Below, in pieces: positions 1-6,543 of a DNA stretch of 11,997 bases. Numbering within the stretch: the first letter of the stretch is position 1; each line of letters begins with the position of its first letter. A program made the translations under genes and the position numbers. Below the pieces are notes generated by a model, which did not search any database, was not told the DNA's origin, and was given only the letters and a program-made list of their open reading frames with translations. This DNA comes from Geobacter sp. (GTDB taxonomy: Bacteria; Desulfobacterota; Desulfuromonadia; Geobacterales; Pseudopelobacteraceae). Location of the stretch: positions 1 to 11,997 of the forward strand of contig DAIERH010000055.1 in the NCBI GenBank assembly GCA_027346925.1. The letters run 5' to 3'.

Positions 1-140
1 TCCTCTTTCAAAGCGTTTATTTCGGCCATGGCGGCAAGGTTAATCCCGGCCATTTCATGTGTTTCCCGCTCCAGAACGGTAAGGAGTTCTTCAAGCAGTT
101 TCAATTGCGCGGCAAGGTGATTGATCAACTCTTTTATCAT
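1..140 (-). CDS. flgN: FlgN-like flagellar export chaperone, N-terminal part (cut by window edge)
   Basis: The start of a gene that runs off base 1; 46 complete codons are visible. It begins at an ATG (140-138) with GGAGA at 155-151, ten bases upstream. The protein starts MIKELINHLAAQLKLLEELL and goes on as a leucine- and glutamate-rich amphipathic helix without a signal peptide or membrane segment, the pattern of FlgN-type chaperones. FlgN is a cytoplasmic chaperone for the hook-filament junction proteins FlgK and FlgL before their export. It lies 32 bases downstream of flgJ, in the same direction and where such a gene is commonly found ahead of flgK and flgL. No flgM (anti-sigma factor) lies between flgJ and this gene. 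The family call rests on a short helical segment plus position, so another small coiled-coil flagellar chaperone is possible. Confidence 0.6.
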   Translation of the reverse strand, partial: MIKELINHLAAQLKLLEELLTVLERETHEMAGINLAAMAEINALKE

Positions 141-172
141 TATGTTCCAATCTCCGAAATCCGCATGGAGTA

Positions 173-544
173 CTATTTCGGTGTTTCTGTTTTAGCGCCG
201 CTTCTACGACTTTCCTGTTTGAGAATCTCTTTCTCGATCTGCTTAGCCAACCCAAGGCCGCCACGTTTCACAGCCGCATTGGCATACTCCTGATCGAGCA
301 ACGAACGGAAGGCATCCTCTCCATGCCCGCCGCCGGTCAACTTATCCGGTTGTACAGTTGCACGCATGGATTTCATCATCATGCCAACAAAGATTCCTTC
401 AAAATCCTGGGAGATCTTCTTTGCCTGAATACGTTGTTTCTCGCTGAGGCCAGTTGCAGCATTTGCCTGCCGTTGCAATTGAAGCGCCTTTTCGGCGGCT
501 CCATCTCCCACAGAGGGCATGTCTTTAAGGTTTCCGATATCCAT
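173..544 (-). CDS. flgJ: Rod-binding protein FlgJ (single-domain form)
   Basis: A 123-residue protein matching the N-terminal rod-binding domain of FlgJ, the cap that helps assemble the flagellar rod in the periplasm. The typical core is at about residues 34-107: KKISQDFEGIFVGMMMKSMR, a Gly-rich loop (TGGGHGEDAF), then LLDQEYANAAVKRGGLGLAK. The C-terminal peptidoglycan hydrolase domain found in enterobacterial FlgJ (about 310 residues) is absent, so a separate enzyme must open the wall for the rod. Single-domain FlgJ is usual in many deltaproteobacteria, so this is not a truncation. The ATG at 544-542 is followed by an intact frame to TAG. The ribosome site is poor (AAGAAAGA-like purines only). 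The 85-base gap upstream holds a stem-loop and a sigma-28-like promoter, suggesting it may head its own transcription unit. Confidence 0.88.
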   Translation of the reverse strand: MDIGNLKDMPSVGDGAAEKALQLQRQANAATGLSEKQRIQAKKISQDFEGIFVGMMMKSMRATVQPDKLTGGGHGEDAFRSLLDQEYANAAVKRGGLGLAKQIEKEILKQESRRSGAKTETPK

Positions 545-557
545 GGGTCTTTCTTTC

Positions 558-584
558 TTATCGCCCGAATGCCAGGATTCTTGA
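558..584 (-). promoter_or_regulatory. Candidate sigma-28 (FliA) promoter upstream of flgJ
   Basis: On the minus strand, TCAAGAAT (584-577) and GGCGATAA (565-558) are separated by exactly 11 bases. The enterobacterial sigma-28 consensus is TAAAGTTT-N11-GCCGATAA; the matches are 5 of 8 and 7 of 8. The start of transcription would fall near 552, leaving a leader of only about 8 bases before the flgJ ATG at 544. It sits in one of the few gaps in the cluster, just downstream of an inverted repeat after flgI, and ahead of flgJ and flgN, genes plausibly needed late. It could be chance, and the short leader counts against it. Confidence 0.4.
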
Positions 585-623
585 GTCCGGAAGCCTGATC
601 AGTCTCCAGCAGGCTTCCCGGAC
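585..623 (-). terminator. Stem-loop between flgI and flgJ (attenuator or RNA-stability hairpin)
   Basis: An inverted repeat has one arm at 623-610 (GTCCGGGAAGCCTG on the minus strand) and the other at 597-585 (CAGGCTTCCGGAC). It gives 13 pairs with one bulged G and a 12-base loop, and begins seven bases after the flgI stop codon. No U-run follows (the next bases are TCAAGAATCC), so it is not a standard intrinsic terminator. It could protect the 3' end of the upstream message, attenuate transcription, or separate early and late units. Confidence 0.6.
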
Positions 624-629
624 GCAGAC

Positions 630-1727
630 CTAGATGATCATGAGCTCGGCCTGCAGCGCCCCCGCCGCCTTGATGGCCTGCAAGATGGAGATCAGGTCGC
701 GGGGGGTCACGCCCAGCAGGTTAAGTGCCCTTACCACGTCGCCAATACTGGCCCCCTCGGGCAGTACCGCCAGCCGCTTCGACTCCTCCTCAACCTTCAA
801 CTCGGTGCGCGGGACCGTGACCGTCGTACCGCTGCTCAATGGGCCCGGCTGGGACACCTGGGGGGTTTCCTTGATCACCAGCGAGAGGTTGCCTTGGGAA
901 ACCGCCACCGTGGAGATGCGGACATTCTCGCCCATCACGATGGTGCCGGTGCGTTCATTGAGCACTACACGGGCAGGATTATCCGGCCGGATCTCCAGGG
1001 TTTCCATCGCAGCCACGAATTCAACGGTGCGGTTGCTGTAGTCCGCCGGTATCTTGAGCGAAACCGTACCGGGATCAACCGTTGTCGCCACCTGAGACTT
1101 GAATTTGTCGTTTATGACTGCGGCGATCCGGGAGGCCGTGGTGAAATCCGCCTGTTCAAGGTTGAGCCGCAGCACCGACTTGCCCGCCAACGCATTGGGC
1201 AGTTCCCGCTCAATGAGTCCACCGTTGGGGATCTGCCCGGCCGTGGGGTGGTTCTTCTGGGCACTTGCCGCCTGCCCGCTAAAGGCAAAGGAGTTGGTCA
1301 GCACCGACCCCTGGGCTACGGCATACACCTGATTATCCCCCCCCTTGAGCGGCGTCATGATCAGGGTACCCCCGGATATGCTCGTGGCATCACCCATGGA
1401 CGACACCAGGACGTCCAAACGGTTGCCCTGCTTGGCAAAAGGGGGCAAATTGGCTGTTACCATGACTGCAGCCACGTTTTTCACCAAGATAGAGGCGCGA
1501 TTGACCGTCATCCCCATACGTTCGAGCATGTTGGCGAGCGATTGCACCGTAAAAAAGGTCATTTGGCTGTCGCCGCTGCCATTCAACCCCACCACCAGCC
1601 CATAACCCACCAGTTGGTTGCTGCGCGCTCCTTCAAAAGCTGCTAAATCCTTTATGCGAATGGCATGGACAGTGGCCGCCGGCAGCAGGAGTAGGAGCAG
1701 GAGACAAATGATCAAAATTCTGTTCAT
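630..1727 (-). CDS. flgI: Flagellar P-ring protein FlgI
   Basis: FlgI forms the P ring around the rod in the peptidoglycan layer; about 26 copies act as a bushing with the L ring. The protein is 365 residues, the usual family length. It starts with a Sec signal peptide (MNRILIICLLLLLLLPAATVHA, cleavage after residue 22), then the family opening IRIKDLAAFEGARSNQLVGYGLVVGLNGSGDS. Near the C-terminus are the typical LKVEEESKRLAVLPEGASIGDVVRALNLLGVTPRDLISILQAIKAAGAL segments. A longer frame reaches a TTG at 1760, but the ATG at 1727 is preferred: it has AGAAGG seven bases upstream and puts the signal peptide at the terminus. It lies 67 bases after flgH and before the flgI-flgJ stem-loop. FlgI folding in the periplasm needs FlgA, encoded two genes upstream. 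A G8 tract occurs at 1344-1337. Confidence 0.97.
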   Translation of the reverse strand: MNRILIICLLLLLLLPAATVHAIRIKDLAAFEGARSNQLVGYGLVVGLNGSGDSQMTFFTVQSLANMLERMGMTVNRASILVKNVAAVMVTANLPPFAKQGNRLDVLVSSMGDATSISGGTLIMTPLKGGDNQVYAVAQGSVLTNSFAFSGQAASAQKNHPTAGQIPNGGLIERELPNALAGKSVLRLNLEQADFTTASRIAAVINDKFKSQVATTVDPGTVSLKIPADYSNRTVEFVAAMETLEIRPDNPARVVLNERTGTIVMGENVRISTVAVSQGNLSLVIKETPQVSQPGPLSSGTTVTVPRTELKVEEESKRLAVLPEGASIGDVVRALNLLGVTPRDLISILQAIKAAGALQAELMII

Positions 1728-1734
1728 GGGTATA

Positions 1735-1740
1735 CCTTCT
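1735..1740 (-). promoter_or_regulatory. Ribosome binding site fixing the flgI start
   Basis: AGAAGG on the minus strand, seven bases before the ATG at 1727-1725. It supports this start over the upstream in-frame TTG at 1760, which would add 11 polar residues ahead of the signal peptide. Confidence 0.8.
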
Positions 1741-1794
1741 ATAACCTGACCTTTCTTCAAGGGAAAGATGAAAAACTGGGCCTGTACATGTCAC

Positions 1795-2469
1795 CTAAAA
1801 CGGCCAGATTTTGTCGATGATGTTCATCAGCCAGCCCGGACTCTGACGGTCGGAAATGATCCCCTTGCCGGAGTAATTGATCTTGGCGTCGGCCACATAA
1901 ATGGAGTTCACCGTATTGTCGGTGCTGATATCGCGTGGCCGAACAACCCCTTGCAGAATAATCTCCTGATCCTCATTGTTGACCTTGATGTTGCGACGCC
2001 CTTCCAGCAGGAGGTTGCCGTTGGGCAACACCTCGATCACCTTGGCGGATATGGTCGCACTGAGGTTTTCCTGGCGCGAGGTTGAACCGGTGCCTTTGAA
2101 TTTGGAATCCCCGTTGGCATTGATCAGATTGTTCAGGTCGCCAAAAGCCTTTGTGAATCCGGGATGCCGTTCCAGGCCGAGGAAATTGGGCATGCCCGCG
2201 TTGATGGAAGAGTTCCGTTCCGTTGCGGTGTCGGCCTGTTTTGAGGCGCTGGAGGTTTCGGAAATCACGATGGTGACGATGTCACCCCTGCGTCGGGCCT
2301 TGAAATCCTCGGTCACCCCCCCCGAGGAGGTCTGCCAGATGGAACCGTTGGAGTAGTCCGCCGGTGGCTTTTGCAACTGTTCGTCAAATCCGGCGGTCTT
2401 CACTTCCGTCTTCTGCACCGCACAGCCCGCCATTAACAACAGACAAAGTGCGAGAACACTGCGTTTCAT
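1795..2469 (-). CDS. flgH: Flagellar L-ring lipoprotein FlgH
   Basis: FlgH is an outer-membrane lipoprotein that forms the L ring, through which the rod leaves the cell. The chosen ATG (2469-2467) gives 224 residues. It begins MKRSVLALCLLLMAGC, a lipoprotein signal with lipobox LMAGC and acylated Cys16. Family motifs follow: NGSIWQ, then EDFKARRRGDIVTIVISE with an STSRQENLSATISAKVIEVLPNGNL block and GEQ-like EDQEIILQGVVRPRDIS, ending in PGWLMNIIDKIWPF. The frame is open eight codons further up to 2493, but AGAAGGA six bases before the ATG at 2469 and the position of the lipobox decide the start. It follows flgA by 25 bases and precedes flgI by 67. A G8 run at 2323-2316 encodes part of a Ser-Gly-Gly-Val stretch. 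Confidence 0.97.
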   Translation of the reverse strand: MKRSVLALCLLLMAGCAVQKTEVKTAGFDEQLQKPPADYSNGSIWQTSSGGVTEDFKARRRGDIVTIVISETSSASKQADTATERNSSINAGMPNFLGLERHPGFTKAFGDLNNLINANGDSKFKGTGSTSRQENLSATISAKVIEVLPNGNLLLEGRRNIKVNNEDQEIILQGVVRPRDISTDNTVNSIYVADAKINYSGKGIISDRQSPGWLMNIIDKIWPF

Positions 2470-2475
2470 GGGAAA

Positions 2476-2482
2476 TCCTTCT
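2476..2482 (-). promoter_or_regulatory. Ribosome binding site fixing the flgH start
   Basis: AGAAGGA on the minus strand, six bases before the ATG at 2469. It rules in the start that places the lipobox at residues 12-16, rather than the in-frame start at 2493. Confidence 0.8.
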
Positions 2483-2494
2483 GCCGTGGGCATC

Positions 2495-3235
2495 TTAAAA
2501 ACCTACCTGCACCGTTGTTGCACTGATGACACGAGCCGGAATTTCCTTCAGGGAATTGAGATTCTGCACCATGATGACATCCCCCTCGGCTCCCGAACTC
2601 CTGGCCTTTCCGGCGACAGAAACCTTCATGACCTCGTTCTCGGCCACGATGGTGACCATCTGGCCGGACTTGATGAGCGGCACCTTTTCCACCAGGTCTG
2701 CCCGCACCACGGTATTGGCCCTGATCGCCGTGCGTACCTGCTTGCCGACAGCGTCCTTGATACTGCCGATAAACTTGCCCCCGGACACGGAGCCGGCATC
2801 CCGTTTCTGCACGGCAACATCGGCGCTGGTAATGACCGCGCCGCGCTCAAGCTCCCTGAGCGTAACCACCATGTCGGTGAGCGCCTCCACCTCCACCCGC
2901 ATCGAGGTATTGCTTACCACCCGATCACCCTGCCGAACCAGCACCGCCAGGTTGGCGGCTCCCCATCCTTCCCACTGCTGGGGGGCCACGACCTCGTAAT
3001 CCAGCGGGCCTTCCGGCAACTTGGGGTTGCCGTTTATGGAGATTCGTTTGATGTGAACGTCATAACCGAGGTTGGCAGTTTTTTGCTTGACATAGGCTGC
3101 TACCGCCTCCTTGAGTTCCGCGTCGCGGTTGGCCACTTGAGCCTTTTGGAGGGGACTCGCCGACGTGCCGGCTTGGCAGAGGGCCGCCCAAAGAAGCATA
3201 CCCATGCATGCAATTGCAACTATCCGACGTATCAT
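2495..3235 (-). CDS. flgA: Flagellar basal-body P-ring formation protein FlgA
   Basis: FlgA is a periplasmic chaperone needed for FlgI to assemble into the P ring. The protein is 246 residues with a signal peptide (MIRRIVAIACMGMLLWAALCQA, probable cleavage after Ala22). An N-terminal domain covers about residues 30-115, and a SAF domain covers about 122-190 (VVTLRELERGAVITSADVAV, then GKQVRTAIRANTVVRADLV). The C-terminal region VPLIKSGQMVTIVAENEVMKVSVAGKA leads to the usual ending (SLKEIPARVISATTVQVGF). The ATG at 3235-3233 has AGAGGA five bases upstream. It lies 53 bases after flgG and 25 before flgH, so it is probably co-transcribed with its client flgI. Cys20 is not in a lipobox (AALC lacks the small residue before Cys). 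Confidence 0.94.
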   Translation of the reverse strand: MIRRIVAIACMGMLLWAALCQAGTSASPLQKAQVANRDAELKEAVAAYVKQKTANLGYDVHIKRISINGNPKLPEGPLDYEVVAPQQWEGWGAANLAVLVRQGDRVVSNTSMRVEVEALTDMVVTLRELERGAVITSADVAVQKRDAGSVSGGKFIGSIKDAVGKQVRTAIRANTVVRADLVEKVPLIKSGQMVTIVAENEVMKVSVAGKARSSGAEGDVIMVQNLNSLKEIPARVISATTVQVGF

Positions 3236-3288
3236 GATTATCCTCTTATTCGCACTTCCGACGTCAGCCCTGTGAATCTGGCTTATTC

Positions 3289-4077
3289 CTAGCGTTTCAT
3301 ATTATTAGCCGTCTGGAGCATCTCATCCGCTGTCTGCACCGCCTTGGAATTGACCTCATAGGCGCGCTGCCCGGTGATCATGTTGACCATTTCCTCGGCC
3401 ACGCTGACGTTGCTCATCTCCAGATACCCTTGGGCAATGGTGCCGAGACCGAGCAGCCCCGGCGTACCGACGGTAGGCTGGCCGGCGGAATCCGAAAGGA
3501 TGTAGAGGTTCATGCCCTGGGCCGCCAGGCCCGCCGGGTTGGGGAAGAGGGCCAACTGGATGTTCCCCACCTGCGTGCTGGTGGTCTGCCCGGCCTGTAT
3601 TACCGAGACCGTGCCGTCATTACCGATGTTGATCGAGCTGGCGTTATTGGGGATAGTCACGGCCGGCAGCAGGGGATAGCCGTCGGACGTCACGATTCGC
3701 CCTGTGTAGTCTTTTTTGAAGGCCCCTGAACGGGTATAGGCGATGGTGCCATCGGGGAGTTGGACCTGAAAAAAACCGTCCCCTTGGACAGCCATGTCCA
3801 GCGAATTGCCGGTCTGGGATAAATCGCCGGTGGTGAATATCTTGGTTACCGCCGCCAGCCGCGAGCCGAGGCCGATCTGGATACCGGTGGGGATCTGGGT
3901 GGAATTCGTGGATGGAGCCCCGGTCGTCTTCAGGCTCTGGTACATCAGGTCCTGGAAATCGGCCCTGCTTTTCTTGAAGCCAGTCGTGTTGACGTTGGCC
4001 AGGTTGTTGGCAACCACGTCGATGTTCTTTTGCTGTGACTCCATCCCCGATGCTGCGGTCCATAGCGCACGTATCAT
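3289..4077 (-). CDS. flgG: Flagellar distal rod protein FlgG
   Basis: FlgG builds the distal rod, the part inside the P and L rings. The protein is 262 residues, the standard FlgG length. The N-terminal rod helix MIRALWTAASGMESQQKNIDVVANNLANVNTTGFKKSRADF is followed by the FlgG-specific segment FQDLMYQSL. A PTGIQIGLGSRLAAV stretch and the D1/D2 region DMAVQGDGFFQVQLPDGTIAYTRSGAFKKD come next. The C-terminal helix contains LEMSNVSVAEEMVNMITGQRAYEVNSKAVQTADEMLQTANNMKR. Like other rod and hook proteins it has no cleaved signal and is exported by the type III gate encoded upstream. AAGGAG lies seven bases before the ATG at 4077. It follows flgF by 35 bases. Confidence 0.97.
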   Translation of the reverse strand: MIRALWTAASGMESQQKNIDVVANNLANVNTTGFKKSRADFQDLMYQSLKTTGAPSTNSTQIPTGIQIGLGSRLAAVTKIFTTGDLSQTGNSLDMAVQGDGFFQVQLPDGTIAYTRSGAFKKDYTGRIVTSDGYPLLPAVTIPNNASSINIGNDGTVSVIQAGQTTSTQVGNIQLALFPNPAGLAAQGMNLYILSDSAGQPTVGTPGLLGLGTIAQGYLEMSNVSVAEEMVNMITGQRAYEVNSKAVQTADEMLQTANNMKR

Positions 4078-4112
4078 CTGTCAACTCCTTTTTGTATATG
4101 ATTGCCGGTATC

Positions 4113-4850
4113 CTAAGCCAGACGTCCCAAGTCGGTTGTGGCCTTGGAGGCCATGGCATCGTATCCTTGAATAACCTTCGAGCAAGCCTCAAAGTAACGG
4201 TTGGTCTCGATCATCTGCACCATCTCGCTGATGGCCTCCACGTTGGACCCTTCCAGCTGTCCCTGTCGAATCCCGGCTTTCGCCGCCTGGGGTGTTACCT
4301 GGGGGTTGGAGGGGGTGAACAGGGCACCGCTCCCCCTGGTCAGGTTGTATGGTTTGGGAAAGTCCATGATGCTGATGGTGCCAGCCGGGTTGCCGTCGAC
4401 GCTTACCGCTCCCGTGGCGTCGATCTCGACCTTGCCGCCCTGGATCTTGATGGGACCGCCCTGCCCCATGACCGGGAAGCCGTCAACCGTAACCAGTGTC
4501 CCGTCAGACGCCATGCGGAAATTCCCCTGACGGGTGTAGGCAAGGCCATCGGGTGTGTTGACCACGAAAAAGCCGTCACCGTCGATGGCCATATCAAAGG
4601 GATTTCCTGTCTGGGCCACGGTTCCCGGCGAATAATCCACATAAACGTTGTCTTTCTGCAAGATGGGATCAGCCGTGCTTCCCTCCGGCGCCGCCGGCGG
4701 ATTTAGCGGCCCGTTCAGCATGCTTTCGAAATTCATCTTATCCTTCTTGAAACCTGGGGTATTGACATTGGCCAGGTTGTTGCTGATGATGTCCAGGCGC
4801 TTCATCGCCGTAATGTTGCCCGACAATGCCGAATACATACCGCTGTTCAT
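4113..4850 (-). CDS. flgF: Flagellar rod protein FlgF (FlgF/FlgG family)
   Basis: A 245-residue rod protein of the FlgEFG family. The N-terminal helix contains the rod signature NNLANVNTPGFKKDKMNFESML, the middle has PFDMAIDGDGFFVVNTPDGLAYTRQGNFRMASDG, and the C-terminal helix contains EGSNVEAISEMVQMIETNRYFEACSKVIQGYD. Length, position directly before flgG, and lack of the FlgG-specific DLMYQ segment favour FlgF, the rod section between the proximal rod and FlgG. A strong AGAGGAG lies seven bases before the ATG at 4850, overlapping the end of fliA, which stops 13 bases upstream; translation is probably coupled. In some deltaproteobacteria such genes are labelled flgG-like, so the FlgF/FlgG distinction is less certain than the family. 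Confidence 0.9.
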   Translation of the reverse strand: MNSGMYSALSGNITAMKRLDIISNNLANVNTPGFKKDKMNFESMLNGPLNPPAAPEGSTADPILQKDNVYVDYSPGTVAQTGNPFDMAIDGDGFFVVNTPDGLAYTRQGNFRMASDGTLVTVDGFPVMGQGGPIKIQGGKVEIDATGAVSVDGNPAGTISIMDFPKPYNLTRGSGALFTPSNPQVTPQAAKAGIRQGQLEGSNVEAISEMVQMIETNRYFEACSKVIQGYDAMASKATTDLGRLA

Positions 4851-4863
4851 GGTGCCTCTCCTC

Positions 4864-5613
4864 TTAGTTCTTATGCAATCGCAATTTGCCGCGCAGCCTG
4901 ACCATGGCTTGGCTGAGCAGTTGCGAGATCCGGGATTCGGTGAGCCCCAAAGTCTCGCCTATTTCTTTTAGGTTCAGATCCTCACTGTAATACAGCGTAA
5001 CCGCCAGCCGCTCCTTTTCGGGCAAGGTTTCGATGGCCAGCCCCAGCGCCTCGGCCAGTTGCTTCATTATGACCTGTTGTTGCGGATTCTTGCCCTCGCT
5101 TTCAGCCAGCACGTCCGCCAGGCAAAGCGAATTGCCGTCTCCGTCCTCCCAATTGTCCTCAAGGCTGATGAAGGTAAAGACGTGGATATCATCCAGCATC
5201 TCGTAATAGTCGTTCAGGCCGATGTTAAGGGCATTGGCAACCTCCTCACCCGTGGGATTGCGACCCAGCCGATGTTCCAGGTTGACTACCTCCCGCTCCA
5301 GCCGTTTGTATTTTTCGCGCGTGGCACGGCTCAGAACGTCGTAGGAACGCAACTCATCGAGGATCGTGCCGCGCACGTGCTGTTCGGCAAAGGTTTTAAA
5401 GAGCACACCCCGTGCGGGATCAAAACGATCCGCTGCATTTATCAGGCCAACGACGGCAGCGCTCATCAGGTCCTGTGGGTCCAGATGCGGCGGGAGCTGC
5501 GGCACGATTCTCCCTACCAGGTACTTGACCAGGGGCAGATGATCAATAATCAATCCATCCCGGATTGTACGGCTATCCCCACTGAGTAGACGCTGAGCCT
5601 TCAGGGCACACAT
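4864..5613 (-). CDS. fliA: Flagellar RNA polymerase sigma factor FliA (sigma-28)
   Basis: A 249-residue group 3 sigma factor of the FliA/WhiG family. Region 2 spans about residues 20-95: IIDHLPLVKYLVGRIVPQLP, DPQDLMSAAVVGLINAADRFDP, FKTFAEQHVRGTILDELRS. Region 3 is at about 98-140 (YKRLEREVVNLEHRLGRNPT), and region 4 at about 190-243 with the helix-turn-helix LKEIGETLGLTESRISQLLSQA. It directs polymerase to late flagellar and motility genes. It starts at the ATG 5613-5611, three bases after the flhG stop, with only a modest GGTGAG ribosome site, so coupling to flhG is likely. In the segment linking regions 2.4 and 3.0 it reads DVLSRATR where classical FliA has DWVPRSVR. No anti-sigma gene flgM is in the window. 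Confidence 0.93.
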   Translation of the reverse strand: MCALKAQRLLSGDSRTIRDGLIIDHLPLVKYLVGRIVPQLPPHLDPQDLMSAAVVGLINAADRFDPARGVLFKTFAEQHVRGTILDELRSYDVLSRATREKYKRLEREVVNLEHRLGRNPTGEEVANALNIGLNDYYEMLDDIHVFTFISLEDNWEDGDGNSLCLADVLAESEGKNPQQQVIMKQLAEALGLAIETLPEKERLAVTLYYSEDLNLKEIGETLGLTESRISQLLSQAMVRLRGKLRLHKN

Positions 5614-5616
5614 GGC

Positions 5617-6543
5617 TTACTCACCCGGAGGATTATCCAGAAATCGCCTGAAAAAGAACTGGATATTCCCTTTAAGACGTGTCTGGCGCGTATTTTCAAT
5701 AACCCGCTTTGCCAATGTGGTAAAGCAGGTGGCCGCTTCCGACTCGGGAAACAACTCAGAGACAGCCTTCTGGCGTTTAACCGCCTCAACCACCTTCTCA
5801 TCCTTAACCACGCATCCCAGGTAGTCCAGCGATATATCCAGAAAACGTCCGGCCACATTGGCCAGCTTGCGAAAGACCTCCAGGGCATCCTCGCTGTCCT
5901 TGGCCATATTGACCAGCACCTTGAAGTGGTGCTCCGCATACCGCGTGGCGAGCAACTTGATCAAGGCGTACACATCGGTTATGGAAGTCGGCTCGGGCGT
6001 GACCACCACGATGATCTCCTGGGAGGCCACGGTAAAGTAGGTCACATTCTCCGAAATGCCGGCCTCGGTATCGACGATCAGGATATCGAACTGCTCTTCC
6101 AGCATGTCCAGTTCGTCCAAAAGCTTGAGCTTTTCGTGCTGCCCCAGGCTGGTGAATTCCTGGACCCCGGAGCCGGCCGGGATTATCTTGATACCCGCCG
6201 GGCCATCGATGAGGATTTCGGCAATACTCTTTTCTCCATTGAGCACGTGGTTCAGGTTGTAGGCCGGAGAGAGCCCCAACAACACGTCCAGGTTACCCAA
6301 CCCGAGGTCGGCATCGATGATCAAGACCTTTTTCCCTTGGGCGGACATGGCGATGGCCAGGTTGGAGACCACGTTACTCTTTCCGACCCCTCCCTTTCCG
6401 CTCGTCACCGAAATGACCCGGATACCCTTTTGATCGGAGACAGGGCCGTTCTGCGGTGAGTCGGCCTGTTGCCCCTGACGTGCTTTACGGGCCATCTGAC
6501 GCAGGGTATCCGCCTGGTCTCCCGTTCCGGTAACCGCGCTCAT
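5617..6543 (-). CDS. flhG: MinD-like ATPase FlhG (FleN/YlxH), flagellar number control
   Basis: A 308-residue P-loop ATPase of the MinD/ParA family that limits flagellar number and acts on FlhF. The N-terminal extension contains DQADTLR (residues 9-15), the motif by which FlhG stimulates the FlhF GTPase. The deviant Walker A is SGKGGVGKS at 48-56 with the signature Lys at 50. IDADLGLGN is at 76-84, and Walker B is ILIVDTEAG around 154-162. This has Glu where many relatives have Gly (DTGAG). TPEPTSITDVYALIK (about 183-197) is typical of FlhG. A C-terminal amphipathic stretch (about 280-303, LAKRVIEN... FFFRRFL) probably binds the membrane. It overlaps flhF by four bases (ATGA), so the two are translationally coupled. 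It ends three bases before fliA. Confidence 0.95.
   Translation of the reverse strand: MSAVTGTGDQADTLRQMARKARQGQQADSPQNGPVSDQKGIRVISVTSGKGGVGKSNVVSNLAIAMSAQGKKVLIIDADLGLGNLDVLLGLSPAYNLNHVLNGEKSIAEILIDGPAGIKIIPAGSGVQEFTSLGQHEKLKLLDELDMLEEQFDILIVDTEAGISENVTYFTVASQEIIVVVTPEPTSITDVYALIKLLATRYAEHHFKVLVNMAKDSEDALEVFRKLANVAGRFLDISLDYLGCVVKDEKVVEAVKRQKAVSELFPESEAATCFTTLAKRVIENTRQTRLKGNIQFFFRRFLDNPPGE

Noticed and set aside
173..544. flgJ as a truncated pseudogene
   Set aside because: The rod-binding domain is complete with a clean start and stop. Single-domain FlgJ is normal outside enterobacteria and relatives.
894..1646. Long plus-strand open frame opposite flgI
   Set aside because: Antisense shadow of flgI: low-complexity His/Arg-rich product, no ribosome site and no family features.
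1728..1794. Small hairpin CTTTC/GAAAG in the flgH-flgI gap
   Set aside because: Only five pairs, no U-run and no flanking promoter signal; too weak to call.
3174..3178. FlgA as a lipoprotein (Cys20)
   Set aside because: The residues before Cys are AAL; a lipobox needs a small residue directly before Cys. An ordinary signal peptide fits better.
2468..3292. Plus-strand frame of 274 codons opposite flgA
   Set aside because: Covers flgA exactly in the opposite direction. The His-rich product is typical of the antisense of GC-rich coding sequence.
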